Positions 21,881 to 30,507 of a stretch of DNA of 64,000 nucleotides are shown here, piece by piece; positions within the stretch are counted from its first letter, which is position 1, and every line of letters starts with the position of its first letter. This DNA is from an uncultured Clostridia bacterium. Lineage in GTDB: Bacteria; Bacillota; Clostridia; Oscillospirales; Acutalibacteraceae. The stretch spans positions 1 through 64,000 of the forward strand of contig CANRIZ010000007.1 of the NCBI GenBank assembly GCA_947630835.1, in the 5' to 3' direction. The notes below the pieces were generated by a model, which did not search any database, was not told the DNA's origin, and worked only from the letters and a program-made list of their open reading frames with translations. The position numbers were made by a program, and so were the translations under genes.

Positions 21881-23680
21881 TCAGCTTTTATATTTTTCCG
21901 CTTGCAGCGTAAACATTTTTGCATATGTTCCGCCGAGCTTCATCAACTCGTCATGCGAGCCGGCTTCTATTATTCCGCCGTTTTCCATAACATATATTTT
22001 ATCCGCAATAACCGTTGTCGAAAGCCTGTGCGATATAAATATTACCGTCTTGTGCTTTGCCGCTTCAAGCATCGTTTGGTTGAGCTTGTATTCGGCTATC
22101 GGGTCAAGGTTAGCCGACGGTTCGTCGAGAATTACATACGGACATTTTTTGTAAAAAGCTCTCGCTATAGCCACCTTTTGAGCCTCTCCGCCCGAGAGCA
22201 TAACGCCCTTGTCGTCAAATTCCCTCAAAAGCTCCGTATCCGCGCCTTTTTTTAATTTCTTCGTAAATCCGCTGTTTTTCAGAGCCTCTGTAACGGCGTT
22301 TGAGTCTACGTCCTTGTCGAGCGCAACATTCTCGCCTATAGTACACGCAAAGGTCTGAAAATCCTGAAATACCGCCGCAAACCTGTCCCTGTGAGAGGAC
22401 ACCGTTACGTCTTTGATATTTTTTCCGTCTATCAGAATTTCGCCCTCGCTTACCTCGTACAGCCTTAACAGTAAATTCGTAAGCGTTGTTTTGCCTGCTC
22501 CGTTGTAGCCTACAAGCGCAATTTTTTCATAAGGCTTAATTTCAAGGTTAATGTTGTTTAACGTCGGCTTGTCGTTGCCGGGATAGGTAAACGACATATT
22601 TTTGATTGATATAGTCTTTGGCTCGGCGCATTCGGCCTTACTCTCTCCGTCCTTGATTTTGTAGTCGGTCTTTAGGAATTCCCTGTATTTTTCTATCATC
22701 TTAGCTCTTTCCGACATTACCGCCCTTGCCCAAACGGTAAGGAAATTAATAGACGTCGCTATTGAGTATGCCCCGTTGAAGGTTGCAACGAAGTCGCCCG
22801 GCGACAGCGTCTTTTTAACAAGCACGCAGTAGCCTAAATACAGCGGCAGAACAAGCATAAAGCCGAGGCCCTGAACGCCTATCTGCTGAATACCGTAGCA
22901 CAGAGAGATTTTTTTCCAATACCTTTTCTGGTTGTCGATTACATCGTCTGCGGCGTCGTTGTACCTGTCCATAAGCAGGGGAGTTATACCGTTCATTCTG
23001 ACCTCTTTTGCATAGTCCTGCAAATAGAAAATCCTCTGAAAATAGTCGCTCCTGCGGTGGAATTTCGTATTGTCTATCCTTCTGCCCATTTGAAGCTGCG
23101 CTATCTTGGTGCTTAAGGGCAGGAATATCAATATTGAAGCAAGAATTATCACAAGGCAAACGGGGTCAACCGCAAGTATAACCGAGGCTATTGCGGCAAG
23201 CGAGATTAAATTCGCCACATAGTTTTGAATAAGCCCCAGCAAGCCCTGAATATTATCCGATGAGGATTCTATAGTCAAAATAAAGTTGTTGTAAAAGTCC
23301 GGGTTGTCGTAGCTTTCAAGGTCAAGCAGATGCGCCTTTTCGTACAGCTTTGAATTGAGCTTGAAATAGAGCCTTTCGCGCTCCATATTCCAGTAAAATT
23401 CCCTGTAAAGTATCGTAATAAGGTTTCCGAAAACGATTACCGCCGCAATGGCGGCCACCGCATAGTAAATCCTTTCTAAATTCTTCCCCTCTACAACCAC
23501 GTCGATTATGTATTTTACGCCTATTACCGAAACGAGCCTCGGCGGCAGCGTTCTGAAAATTCCGGACATTATATCGCCTATCACAAGCCCGGGAGAGAGC
23601 CGGAACATAAGCCACAAAAAGTACATAATGTTGCTGAACATAGAGTGTTCGTCTTTGCTTTTTTTATTTAATTTAAGCAT
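21881..23680 (-). CDS. ABC exporter half-transporter, second subunit
   Basis: 599 residues from ATG 23680 (AGGAGGGCGAAAAGG upstream); the longer frame to 23755 reads the end of the preceding gene. N-terminal six-helix type I exporter domain, C-terminal ATPase with Walker A (GYNGAGKTT), signature LSGGEAQKV, Walker B (YVILDEPSANLD) and H-loop (ISHRL). It overlaps the preceding subunit gene by 8 bp, so the two are made together and should form a heterodimer. No C39 peptidase domain is present. The substrate is unknown; a small peptide gene at the operon head is a candidate. Confidence 0.93.
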   Translation of the reverse strand: MLKLNKKSKDEHSMFSNIMYFLWLMFRLSPGLVIGDIMSGIFRTLPPRLVSVIGVKYIIDVVVEGKNLERIYYAVAAIAAVIVFGNLITILYREFYWNMERERLYFKLNSKLYEKAHLLDLESYDNPDFYNNFILTIESSSDNIQGLLGLIQNYVANLISLAAIASVILAVDPVCLVIILASILIFLPLSTKIAQLQMGRRIDNTKFHRRSDYFQRIFYLQDYAKEVRMNGITPLLMDRYNDAADDVIDNQKRYWKKISLCYGIQQIGVQGLGFMLVLPLYLGYCVLVKKTLSPGDFVATFNGAYSIATSINFLTVWARAVMSERAKMIEKYREFLKTDYKIKDGESKAECAEPKTISIKNMSFTYPGNDKPTLNNINLEIKPYEKIALVGYNGAGKTTLTNLLLRLYEVSEGEILIDGKNIKDVTVSSHRDRFAAVFQDFQTFACTIGENVALDKDVDSNAVTEALKNSGFTKKLKKGADTELLREFDDKGVMLSGGEAQKVAIARAFYKKCPYVILDEPSANLDPIAEYKLNQTMLEAAKHKTVIFISHRLSTTVIADKIYVMENGGIIEAGSHDELMKLGGTYAKMFTLQAEKYKS

Positions 23681-25496
23681 CCTTTTCGCCCTCCTCTCTA
23701 ACATAGCCGGAAGCCTGAAGCTTAAACATCTTGCTGTATTCTCCGCCCGATTCAAGCAGCTGTTTGTGCGTTCCGCTTTCTGTAATTTTGCCGCCGGAGA
23801 TTACAAAAATCCTGTCCGAAAGCACGGCGGAGGACAGCCTGTGAGAAATATATATAACGGTTTTTTCCTTTGTTGCGTCTATAAGATTTTCGTACATTTT
23901 GTACTCCGCAATCGGGTCCAGGGCGGACGAGGGTTCGTCAAGCACGGCGATTTCGTAATCGCTCGCAAAAAGTCTTGCGGTGGAAAGCTTTTGGTTTTCC
24001 CCGCCCGAAAGCCCCGCGCCGTTTTCGTCGAATTCCCTTGTCAGTACGGTTTCGCCGCCCGAGGGCAAAGAGTTTACCTTTTCCCAAAGCCCCGCCCTCT
24101 TAAGGGCGGATTTTGCCTTTTCTTTATCCGAGTCGGAACATTCGCCGCAAATTACGTTTTCAAAAATTGAAATCGCAAAGTTTTTATAGTCCTGAAAAAC
24201 GGTTGCAAATGCGTTTCTAAGCGATTCTACGGTATATTCCTTTATATTTATTCCGTTATACAGAATTTCGCCATCGGTCGGGTCGTAGAACCTCAGCAGC
24301 AGCTTTACGAGCGTGGATTTGCCCGCGCCGTTTACGCCTACAACCGCTACGGTTTCGCCTTTAGTGATTTTAAACGAAATATTTTCGAGGGCGTTGGTTT
24401 TTGCGCTCGGATAGCGGAAGGTTACGTTTTTAAATTCAAGACTTTCAAATTTTTCGGCGGTTCTTTCCCCGTCGCGTATATTCGGCTCGCATTCAAAAAA
24501 GTCCCGCAGATTTTGAAAGTACAGCGCCATCTGCGCCATTTCGTCGAAGCAGTAGGTTATAAGCGAAATCGATTCCCTGACCGAGGTGAACGCCGAAATT
24601 ACAACGGAAAAGCCCGAAACGCTTAAAGTGTTTTTCCTGACAAACTGGTAAGCCGCATATGCGTAAGTGCCGATAAGCGGGATGAATTCCGAAAACAGCG
24701 TGCTTATCATACTGTAAACGAACAGCTTAAAGCCGTAGCTTTTAAGTATTCTTACATTGTCTTTAATCGCCTTGTCAAAGCGTTTCATCATAACCGAAAA
24801 AATATTCGAGGTTCGCATATCCTTTGAAAAGTCCTTTAAGAAAACGGTTCTTTGGATATAAGCCTTGGTACGGTTATTGCCTGCCATTTCCCAGTCCCTT
24901 TTATATACTTTTTTGCTTTTGTAAAGCTCGATTATAAAAACAAACAGAGTGGGAACAAGGAAAAGCAAATACATAGGCCCTATGGAAGCGACCGTGCCCA
25001 ACAAGAATATAAGCGACAGCACGGAGGAAACAGCATCGGCAAAATCGGAGCAGAGAACATCGTAATAGCCTGCCGACATAACAAGCGTTGCTCTCTGGTA
25101 TTTGTCGTAAAATTTCGGCTCCTCGTACTCGGCGACGTCAAGCGAAATAGCCTTCTCGAAGACCATATTGTTAAGCACTTTCAGCACTCTCTTTGTAGAT
25201 ACCTGCCTTATATATGACGCCCACCAAGTTAATGCTTTTATAAACACCGTGACGCCGAAAAACAAAAGCAAATCACGCAAAAACAGGTTGAAATCTCCGC
25301 CCGAGTCTATAACGCCGAGCAGGACCTTTAAAAACAGCACGCCCTGTATGTAACGCATAAAAATATTATCCGCCAAATAGCTTGCCATATAGCTTAAAAA
25401 CAGCTTTTTGTCGGCTTTCCATACAAGCTTTAAAGCATATGCAATGTTTTTGAAAACGGGTACTTTTTCGTTTTCGTGAAGCTTTACATATCTCAT
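23673..25496 (-). CDS. ABC exporter half-transporter, first subunit
   Basis: 607 residues from ATG 25496 (GGAGGAAGAT upstream). Membrane domain in the first about 330 residues, then an ATPase with Walker A (GVNGAGKSTLVKLLLRF), signature LSGGENQKLS, Walker B (EIAVLDEPSSALD) and ISHRL. It is a close paralogue of the downstream subunit. It lies 27 bp after a terminator that separates it from a 37-codon gene with its own strong promoter. Drug, lipid or peptide export are all possible. Confidence 0.93.
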   Translation of the reverse strand: MRYVKLHENEKVPVFKNIAYALKLVWKADKKLFLSYMASYLADNIFMRYIQGVLFLKVLLGVIDSGGDFNLFLRDLLLFFGVTVFIKALTWWASYIRQVSTKRVLKVLNNMVFEKAISLDVAEYEEPKFYDKYQRATLVMSAGYYDVLCSDFADAVSSVLSLIFLLGTVASIGPMYLLFLVPTLFVFIIELYKSKKVYKRDWEMAGNNRTKAYIQRTVFLKDFSKDMRTSNIFSVMMKRFDKAIKDNVRILKSYGFKLFVYSMISTLFSEFIPLIGTYAYAAYQFVRKNTLSVSGFSVVISAFTSVRESISLITYCFDEMAQMALYFQNLRDFFECEPNIRDGERTAEKFESLEFKNVTFRYPSAKTNALENISFKITKGETVAVVGVNGAGKSTLVKLLLRFYDPTDGEILYNGINIKEYTVESLRNAFATVFQDYKNFAISIFENVICGECSDSDKEKAKSALKRAGLWEKVNSLPSGGETVLTREFDENGAGLSGGENQKLSTARLFASDYEIAVLDEPSSALDPIAEYKMYENLIDATKEKTVIYISHRLSSAVLSDRIFVISGGKITESGTHKQLLESGGEYSKMFKLQASGYVREEGEKDA

Positions 25497-25511
25497 ATCT
25501 TCCTCCAAGTA

Positions 25512-25546
25512 AAATAAAAAAAGCACTGCCGAAGCCCCGACAGTGC
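25512..25546 (-). terminator. Terminator between small peptide gene and ABC exporter genes
   Basis: On the minus strand GCACTGTC pairs with GGCAGTGC (one wobble), loop GGGGCTTC, followed by seven T. It sits downstream of the peptide gene stop and 15 bp before the exporter start, the place of a leaky terminator giving more peptide mRNA than exporter mRNA. Confidence 0.85.
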
Positions 25547-25573
25547 GTAATATCCCAAAGAAACTTAAAAAAG

Positions 25574-25687
25574 TTAATCGCAAGTATGGGGTATCCTGTA
25601 CCTTTCGGGGCAGAAAATTATATTAACAGAATCCATTGGGAGATACTGTTCGGACATTCTTGAACGATAATTATACGAATATGTCAT
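25574..25687 (-). CDS. 37-residue peptide gene at the head of the ABC exporter operon
   Basis: ATG 25687 follows a strong AAAAAGGAGG site. The product begins MTYSYNYRSRMSEQYLPMD, continues with VNIIFCPERYRIPHTCD and ends at TAA. It has Cys at positions 26 and 36, many aromatic residues and no hydrophobic signal. It has its own promoter, a palindromic operator and a downstream terminator before the two exporter genes. It could be an exported signal or antimicrobial peptide, or a leader peptide for attenuation. No modifying enzyme gene is near. Confidence 0.62.
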   Translation of the reverse strand: MTYSYNYRSRMSEQYLPMDSVNIIFCPERYRIPHTCD

Positions 25688-25716
25688 TTTTCTGCCTCCT
25701 TTTTGTAAATTTTAAC

Positions 25717-25766
25717 CGTTGCGCAACGATTAGATATAAGATAACACAAATGTTCGGCGTTGTCAA
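25717..25766 (-). promoter_or_regulatory. Promoter and palindromic operator of the peptide/ABC operon
   Basis: Minus strand: -35 TTGACA (25766-25761), 17-nt spacer, -10 TATCTT (25743-25738). Just downstream a perfect 12-bp palindrome CGTTGCGCAACG (25717-25728) overlaps the expected first transcribed bases, in the position and of the type used by TetR-like repressors. Confidence 0.75.
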
Positions 25767-25882
25767 TAAAAATTTTTAAAAACATATAGACGGTTTTTAA
25801 CTATCGGCTTTCACGGCGAACACGTCATAATACGGCGAAAGTCCGCATAAAATTAATAAACATAATTAAAGGAGTTTTTCAA

Positions 25883-26173
25883 ATGGCAGACAACGCGTTA
25901 AAACAAAAAATGCCCCACAACGTAATTATGGAGGACCGCCGGCATCTTACCGTTTCGGGAGTCGAGGATATCGACAGCTTCGACGAACAGGCGGTCGTCA
26001 TTTTTACGCAGATGGGCGAGCTTACCGTAAAAGGGGACGATTTGCACATAAACCGCCTGAGTCTTGAGGTCGGCGAAATTTTGATAGAGGGTGAAATCTA
26101 CTCGCTTGTCTATTCCGAAAAGGAAGAAAAGCAAAGCTCCTCGCAGGGATTTTTTTCAAGGGTGTTTAGGTAA
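25883..26173 (+). CDS. yabP: Sporulation protein YabP
   Basis: 96 residues with the YabP/YqfC signature (HNVIMEDRRHLTVSGVEDIDSFDEQAVVIFTQMGELTVKGDDLHI). It is needed for spore coat or envelope assembly. ATG 25883 has AAAGGAG upstream. The stop overlaps the yabQ start (TAATG at 26171-26175), and the order yabP-yabQ-divIC-yabR is the same as in Bacillus subtilis, marking the organism as a spore former lineage. Confidence 0.93.
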   Translation: MADNALKQKMPHNVIMEDRRHLTVSGVEDIDSFDEQAVVIFTQMGELTVKGDDLHINRLSLEVGEILIEGEIYSLVYSEKEEKQSSSQGFFSRVFR

Positions 26174-26658
26174 TGGAGTATATTTTAAGCTTGTCAACCC
26201 AAACCAAAAGCTTTTTGTATTCGCTGGGCTTCGGGCTTTTGATAGGGATACTTTATGACGTTTTAAGGGTAGTCAGGCTTATTTTTTCTTTTTCAAAAAC
26301 CGCCGTTTATATTACGGATTTTTTGTTTTCGCTGCTCTCTGCCGTTATGACGTTTTTATTCTGCCTCTCGGTTACAAACGGGGAGGTGCGCTCTTATATT
26401 ATACTCGGGGAGCTTATCGGCTTTTTTGTTTTCTATCTCTCTTTCGGCAGCGTTGCCGTTAAGTTTACCGAGAAAAGCGTGAAAAAAATCGCGGCGGCTT
26501 TTAAAAGATTTTTCCGCCTTGTTTTTTCTCCTTTTATAAAAATTTTCAAGGTAATAAGCCTGAAATTTTCAAGATTAAAGAAAAAAGTCAAAAAAAGAGG
26601 GAAAATACTAAAAAAATTGCCAAAAATCTCTTGCAAAAAGCAAAAAAATCAGATATAA
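26173..26658 (+). CDS. yabQ: Sporulation membrane protein YabQ
   Basis: 161 residues, about four transmembrane helices in the first 105 residues (LYSLGFGLLIGILYDVLRVVR, ITDFLFSLLSAVMTFLFCLSV, YIILGELIGFFVFYLS), then a very basic tail rich in lysine. The GLLIGILYDVLR motif and the place after yabP identify YabQ, which is required for spore cortex formation. Coupled to yabP by a one-base overlap. Confidence 0.92.
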   Translation: MEYILSLSTQTKSFLYSLGFGLLIGILYDVLRVVRLIFSFSKTAVYITDFLFSLLSAVMTFLFCLSVTNGEVRSYIILGELIGFFVFYLSFGSVAVKFTEKSVKKIAAAFKRFFRLVFSPFIKIFKVISLKFSRLKKKVKKRGKILKKLPKISCKKQKNQI

Positions 26659-26716
26659 TTTAACAGAAAATATATACTTTTATTTAAGATAAAATCTGAC
26701 TAAGAGAGAATAAATA

Positions 26717-27028
26717 ATGAAAAAGAACAAAAAAAGCAGGCAGAGAAAGCCCCAAAAATTCAGCTTCATACTTTCAATAAGCCTTTTGCTTATCGTCGGC
26801 TATTTTGTAATAAGCTTAATCAACGTCCACGCTCAGATAAAAGAACGCAAAAAAGAGGCGCAGGAGCTTGACGCAAAATACGAGGAGCAGCTTGCCGAAA
26901 ATAAGGAACTCAGCCGAATTATCGAGGGCGGGGATAAGCAGGAGTATATCGAGCGTATAGCGCGCGAAAAATTAGGCTATGTAATGCCCGGCGAAAGGGT
27001 TTACTACAATATAACGCCAAACAACTGA
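26717..27028 (+). CDS. divIC: Septum formation initiator, DivIC/FtsB family
   Basis: 103 residues: basic N-terminus, one membrane helix (FILSISLLLIVGYFVISLINVHAQI), a coiled coil (ERKKEAQELDAKYEEQLAENKELSRII) and the conserved end YIERIAREKLGYVMPGE. It forms a complex with DivIB/FtsL at the division site. Located as in Bacillus between yabQ and yabR. Confidence 0.93.
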   Translation: MKKNKKSRQRKPQKFSFILSISLLLIVGYFVISLINVHAQIKERKKEAQELDAKYEEQLAENKELSRIIEGGDKQEYIERIAREKLGYVMPGERVYYNITPNN

Positions 27029-27067
27029 ATTCCTTTTTGTTTTTCTCGAGGGAGGATTTTAACTTCT

Positions 27068-27526
27068 ATGTTTGAAATCGGCCGGATCCTTGACGGCAAA
27101 GTTACGGGTCTTACTAATTTCGGCGCCTTTATCGGATTGCCCGAAAACAAAACGGGAATGGTGCATATTTCCGAAATTTCTCTTTCATATGTTAAGGACA
27201 TTCACGATTTTCTCAAAGAGGGGCAGAATGTCAGGGTAAAGGTAATCGACGTAAGCGACGAAGGGAAAATAAGTCTGTCGATTAAGCAGGTAAGCGATGG
27301 CGACGGGCAGAACGCCCAAAACGAAGCCTCGGCAGAAAAAAGCCAAAGCTTTGCAAGGCAGCAGTCTTCCGCCAACGTGTGGAAAGGTATGCCCGAGAAA
27401 AAGAGCGACGCTCCCTTGTCTTTTGAGGATATGATAGCTCAGTTTAAAAAGAAAAGCGACGAAAAGCTTGCCGACAAAAGAAAATCGGCGGATTCAAAGC
27501 GAGGTTCTTATTCAAAAAGAAGATGA
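27068..27526 (+). CDS. yabR: S1-domain RNA-binding protein (YabR-like)
   Basis: 152 residues. Residues 3-72 form an S1 domain (GRILDGKVTGLTNFGAFIGL, TGMVHISEIS, DEGKISLSIKQV). The remainder is a charged, disordered tail with a basic end (KRKSADSKRGSYSKRR). It belongs to the polynucleotide-phosphorylase-S1-like YabR group and follows divIC as in Bacillus. Probably binds RNA or ribosomes. Confidence 0.92.
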   Translation: MFEIGRILDGKVTGLTNFGAFIGLPENKTGMVHISEISLSYVKDIHDFLKEGQNVRVKVIDVSDEGKISLSIKQVSDGDGQNAQNEASAEKSQSFARQQSSANVWKGMPEKKSDAPLSFEDMIAQFKKKSDEKLADKRKSADSKRGSYSKRR

Positions 27527-27529
27527 ATT

Positions 27530-27558
27530 TGCAGGCAGTTTACGCCTGCATATTTTTT
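27530..27558 (+). terminator. Terminator after yabR
   Basis: Stem TGCAGGC/GCCTGCA, 7-nt loop, followed by TATTTTTT. Ends the sporulation/division operon 10 bp before the fumarase start. Confidence 0.8.
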
Positions 27559-27568
27559 AGGTGAAATT

Positions 27569-28411
27569 ATGAGAGAAATAGACGTTTTACAGGTTAAAAA
27601 CACGGTAAAGGAATTGGTAATACAGGCTAACAAGGTATTGCCGGACGATTTGTGCGCTTTAATTAAAGCTGCCGGCAAAACGGAGGAAAAAGAGCTTGCG
27701 AAAAAAATTATGGAACAGCTTTCGGACAACCTTGACGCCGCAAGGGAGCTTGATATACCCATCTGCCAGGATACGGGTATGGCGGTTATTTTTATGGAGA
27801 TAGGGCAGGACGTTCATTTTGTCGGCGGCGATTTATACGAAAGCATAAACGGCGGAGTGGCGCAGGGCTATACCGACGGGCTTTTGAGAAAGTCGATAGT
27901 CGCCGATCCTTTTGACAGGGTAAACACGGGCGACAACACTCCCGCCGTTACCCATTTAAAAATCGTACCGGGGGAAAACGTAAAAATCACCGCTTGTCCC
28001 AAAGGCTTCGGAAGCGAGAATATGAGCAGGATGAAAATGTTTACCCCTTCGGCTTCAAGAGAGGACGTAATTGATTTTGTGCTTGAAACCGTCGTTACCG
28101 CAGGCGGAAACCCTTGTCCGCCTATGGTTATAGGCGTGGGAATAGGCGGGGATTTTGAAAAATGCGCCTATCTGTCCAAAAAAGCTCTTTGCAGATGCGC
28201 GGGCAAAAGGAACGAAAGCGATTTTTACCGCAATATGGAGGAGGAGCTTTTAAAAAGGATAAACGAAACCGGTATAGGCCCTCAGGGCTTCGGCGGTAGG
28301 ACAACCGCTCTGTGCGTTAATATCGAGCAGGCGCCCACGCATATTGCAGGCTTGCCCGTAGCGGTCAACATAGGCTGTCACGTCACCCGCCATGCGGAAA
28401 AAATAATTTAA
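27569..28411 (+). CDS. Class I fumarate hydratase, alpha subunit
   Basis: 280 residues of the iron-sulfur (class I) fumarase/tartrate dehydratase alpha family. Visible motifs are DIPICQDTGMAVIFMEIG with the cluster Cys, the ACPKGFGSENMSRMKMF loop and GGNPCPPMVIGVGIGG with another conserved Cys. In two-subunit enzymes it works with a beta subunit, usually the next gene; here the following gene is a glycosidase, so beta must be elsewhere. It interconverts fumarate and malate. ATG 27569 follows TAGGTGAAATT. Confidence 0.92.
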   Translation: MREIDVLQVKNTVKELVIQANKVLPDDLCALIKAAGKTEEKELAKKIMEQLSDNLDAARELDIPICQDTGMAVIFMEIGQDVHFVGGDLYESINGGVAQGYTDGLLRKSIVADPFDRVNTGDNTPAVTHLKIVPGENVKITACPKGFGSENMSRMKMFTPSASREDVIDFVLETVVTAGGNPCPPMVIGVGIGGDFEKCAYLSKKALCRCAGKRNESDFYRNMEEELLKRINETGIGPQGFGGRTTALCVNIEQAPTHIAGLPVAVNIGCHVTRHAEKII

Positions 28412-28450
28412 AATACCGAAAATAAAATTAATTCTAAGGAGCAGAGGAGT

Positions 28451-29983
28451 ATGAAAAAGTTAAAGCTTAAAGTTATTATACCCGTAATTGCCGTTATTTT
28501 GGCGGCTGTTGTTGCCGTTGTGGGCGTTAAGGTGATTTATCCCAAATACAAAAACAACGGGCCGCTTAAAATAAGCGTTGACGTCTCAAAGGAAACGGGA
28601 AGCTTTGACGGCTTCGGCGCTTCCGCCTGTTGGTGGGCTCAAGTTTGCGGCGGCAGCGATAAGGCGGAGGAGGTCGCGAAGCTGCTCTACAGCAAGGAAG
28701 GGCTTGCGCTCAATATTTACAGGTACAATATCGGCGCGGGCGAAGCGGATAATGTAAACAGCATTATCAACAACGAGTGGAGAACGACGGAAAGCTTCTA
28801 TGTTTACGACGAAGCGTCCAAGCAGTACAAATATGATTTTACCCGTGACGCAAATGCGCAGAAAATGCTTGATTTGGCGCTTTCATACGGAGTTGTCGAT
28901 ACGGTTGTGCTTTTTGCAAATTCACCGCATTACTCCATGACCGTTTCCGGCAAGGCAAGCGGAGGGGACGAGCAGTTCGTTTCAAATCTGCCCAAGGAAA
29001 ATTACAAAGCGTATGTTGATTATTTCCTCACAATAACGCAGTATTTTCTCGATAAAGGCGTGCCCGTTAAATATATCAGCCCCGTAAACGAACCGCAATG
29101 GGGTTGGGGCGGCGGAAACGCCTCGCAGGAGGGCTGCCATTACACCTCCGAGGAAATCTACGAGCTTTACAAGCTTTTTGCAAATGAAATTCAAAAGTGC
29201 AATATGCCCGTTAAGCTTTCCGCACCGGAAAGCGGCGCCGTAGACGATGATACAAAGCAGTGGTTTAAGGCTCTTTATGAGGATGAAACCGTCAAAAAAT
29301 CGCTCGGTACGCTTTCGTATCACAGCTATTGGTCCGATGATTTTGTCGACAGGAAAATCGACTTCGGTAACTGGTTAAAGGAAAACGTGCCCGACGCCAA
29401 GGTTGAGATGTCCGAATGGTGTCAGCTTCCCTGCGTTGCGGATACGACCTCGATTTTCGGCGCGCTTACGCAGGCGAGGGTAATTGCAAACGATTTGCAG
29501 TACGGCAGGGTAAGCTCCTGGAGCGCATGGGTAGGCGTAAATGAAAACGGAATTAATGAGGACGGCAAAAATTATTCGGACGGACTTTTGGTAGCTTCAA
29601 AGGACTTTTCCGAATGTGAAAAGGCAATCAGATATTACGCAATGGCGCATTTCAGCAAGTTTATTCCGTCGGGAAGCGTTCAGCTTGAAACGCAAAAGAA
29701 TATAGACGATTTAAAGACCTGGAACTCCGACAACCCCGAGGACAATGAGCTTCGCAATATTTATGTAACCAATACCGTGGCTTTCCGCACGCCCGACAAT
29801 AAAATCGTTGTGGTCGTCGTCAATGAGGGCGGCGAGAGGAAGCTGAAAATCGACGTTGACGGCGTAAGCCAAATGAAAGTCTATACAACAACCGAGGAAG
29901 AACAGCTTGCGGAAACCTACAGCGGAAAAATCAAAGCGGTTACTTCCCCGCAGTACAGCATAACTACGGTTGTGCTTGAATGA
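28451..29983 (+). CDS. Membrane-anchored glycoside hydrolase family 30
   Basis: 510 residues. N-terminal anchor/signal (VIIPVIAVILAAVVAVVGVKVIY). A (beta/alpha)8 catalytic domain follows with GH30 features: FDGFGASACWWAQV, the acid/base Glu in ISPVNEPQWGWGGG and the probable nucleophile Glu in VEMSEWCQL. A beta-sandwich region ends the protein (IVVVVVNEGGERKLKIDV). Likely acts outside the cell on beta-linked galactan, glucan or similar chains; the exact substrate cannot be read from sequence. AAGGAGCAGAGGAGT precedes the start. Confidence 0.9.
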   Translation: MKKLKLKVIIPVIAVILAAVVAVVGVKVIYPKYKNNGPLKISVDVSKETGSFDGFGASACWWAQVCGGSDKAEEVAKLLYSKEGLALNIYRYNIGAGEADNVNSIINNEWRTTESFYVYDEASKQYKYDFTRDANAQKMLDLALSYGVVDTVVLFANSPHYSMTVSGKASGGDEQFVSNLPKENYKAYVDYFLTITQYFLDKGVPVKYISPVNEPQWGWGGGNASQEGCHYTSEEIYELYKLFANEIQKCNMPVKLSAPESGAVDDDTKQWFKALYEDETVKKSLGTLSYHSYWSDDFVDRKIDFGNWLKENVPDAKVEMSEWCQLPCVADTTSIFGALTQARVIANDLQYGRVSSWSAWVGVNENGINEDGKNYSDGLLVASKDFSECEKAIRYYAMAHFSKFIPSGSVQLETQKNIDDLKTWNSDNPEDNELRNIYVTNTVAFRTPDNKIVVVVVNEGGERKLKIDVDGVSQMKVYTTTEEEQLAETYSGKIKAVTSPQYSITTVVLE

Positions 29984-30130
29984 CAGAAATATTTTACAAT
30001 CTTGAATAAAAGAAATATTTTATAATTTTTATTTGTTTTTTGATAATCTAACTTCATTTTGATAATTAAAAATTTAAGTTAAAATTTTATAATTCAAGCG
30101 TTATACAAAATTCAAATTACCGTAAAAATT

Positions 30131-30163
30131 GCAGCATGTCATATCCGGCATGCTGCTTTTTTT
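30131..30163 (+). terminator. Terminator after GH30 gene; rest of the 29984-30507 gap is AT-rich
   Basis: Stem GCAGCATG/CATGCTGC, 10-nt loop, then six T. The 520-bp gap is otherwise very AT-rich, without coding frames, and contains the promoter and direct repeats of the next operon at its end. Confidence 0.8.
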
Positions 30164-30296
30164 ATGGTTTTTATTCTTTAAATTTATAATTTTTTATTGT
30201 AAAAATATGATTTTTTATGAAAAAATTTTTATGCGCAATTTTATAACATAAATTTACAAAATAACAAATAAATGAATAAATTTCCATTAATATCAA

Positions 30297-30366
30297 GGTC
30301 GTTCACCCTGATCTCTCGGTCGTATACCCTGATTGTATTGAAATTATTTTTTTAATGTGTTTAAAT
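30297..30366 (+). promoter_or_regulatory. Promoter of the Tad operon with two direct repeats (21-bp period)
   Basis: GGTCGTTCACCCTGAT (30297-30312) and GGTCGTATACCCTGAT (30318-30333) are spaced by 21 bp, two DNA turns, and end 4 bp before a -35 TTGAAA (30338-30343); 17 nt further is TTAAAT (30361-30366), a weak -10. This is a typical layout for activation by a dimeric response regulator. The leader to the tadZ start is about 135 bp. Confidence 0.62.
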
Positions 30367-30507
30367 GTGTGTAGGTTTATTTTAACAAATCACAATATAT
30401 GTAAAAAGCAAATAATGCAGATGTCATAATTTGGCAACTGTTAAAGCGCCGATTATTTTAATTAATTTCTTTAACATAAAAAATTAACTTCAAAAGGTGA
30501 TTTATTA

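Noticed and set aside
25574..25687. Calling the 37-residue peptide a lantibiotic or sactipeptide
   Set aside because: No lanthionine synthetase, radical SAM or leader peptidase gene is adjacent, and the exporters lack a C39 domain.
30297..30333. Direct repeats as a minimal CRISPR array
   Set aside because: Only two units with a 5-bp separation and no cas genes; better explained as regulator sites.
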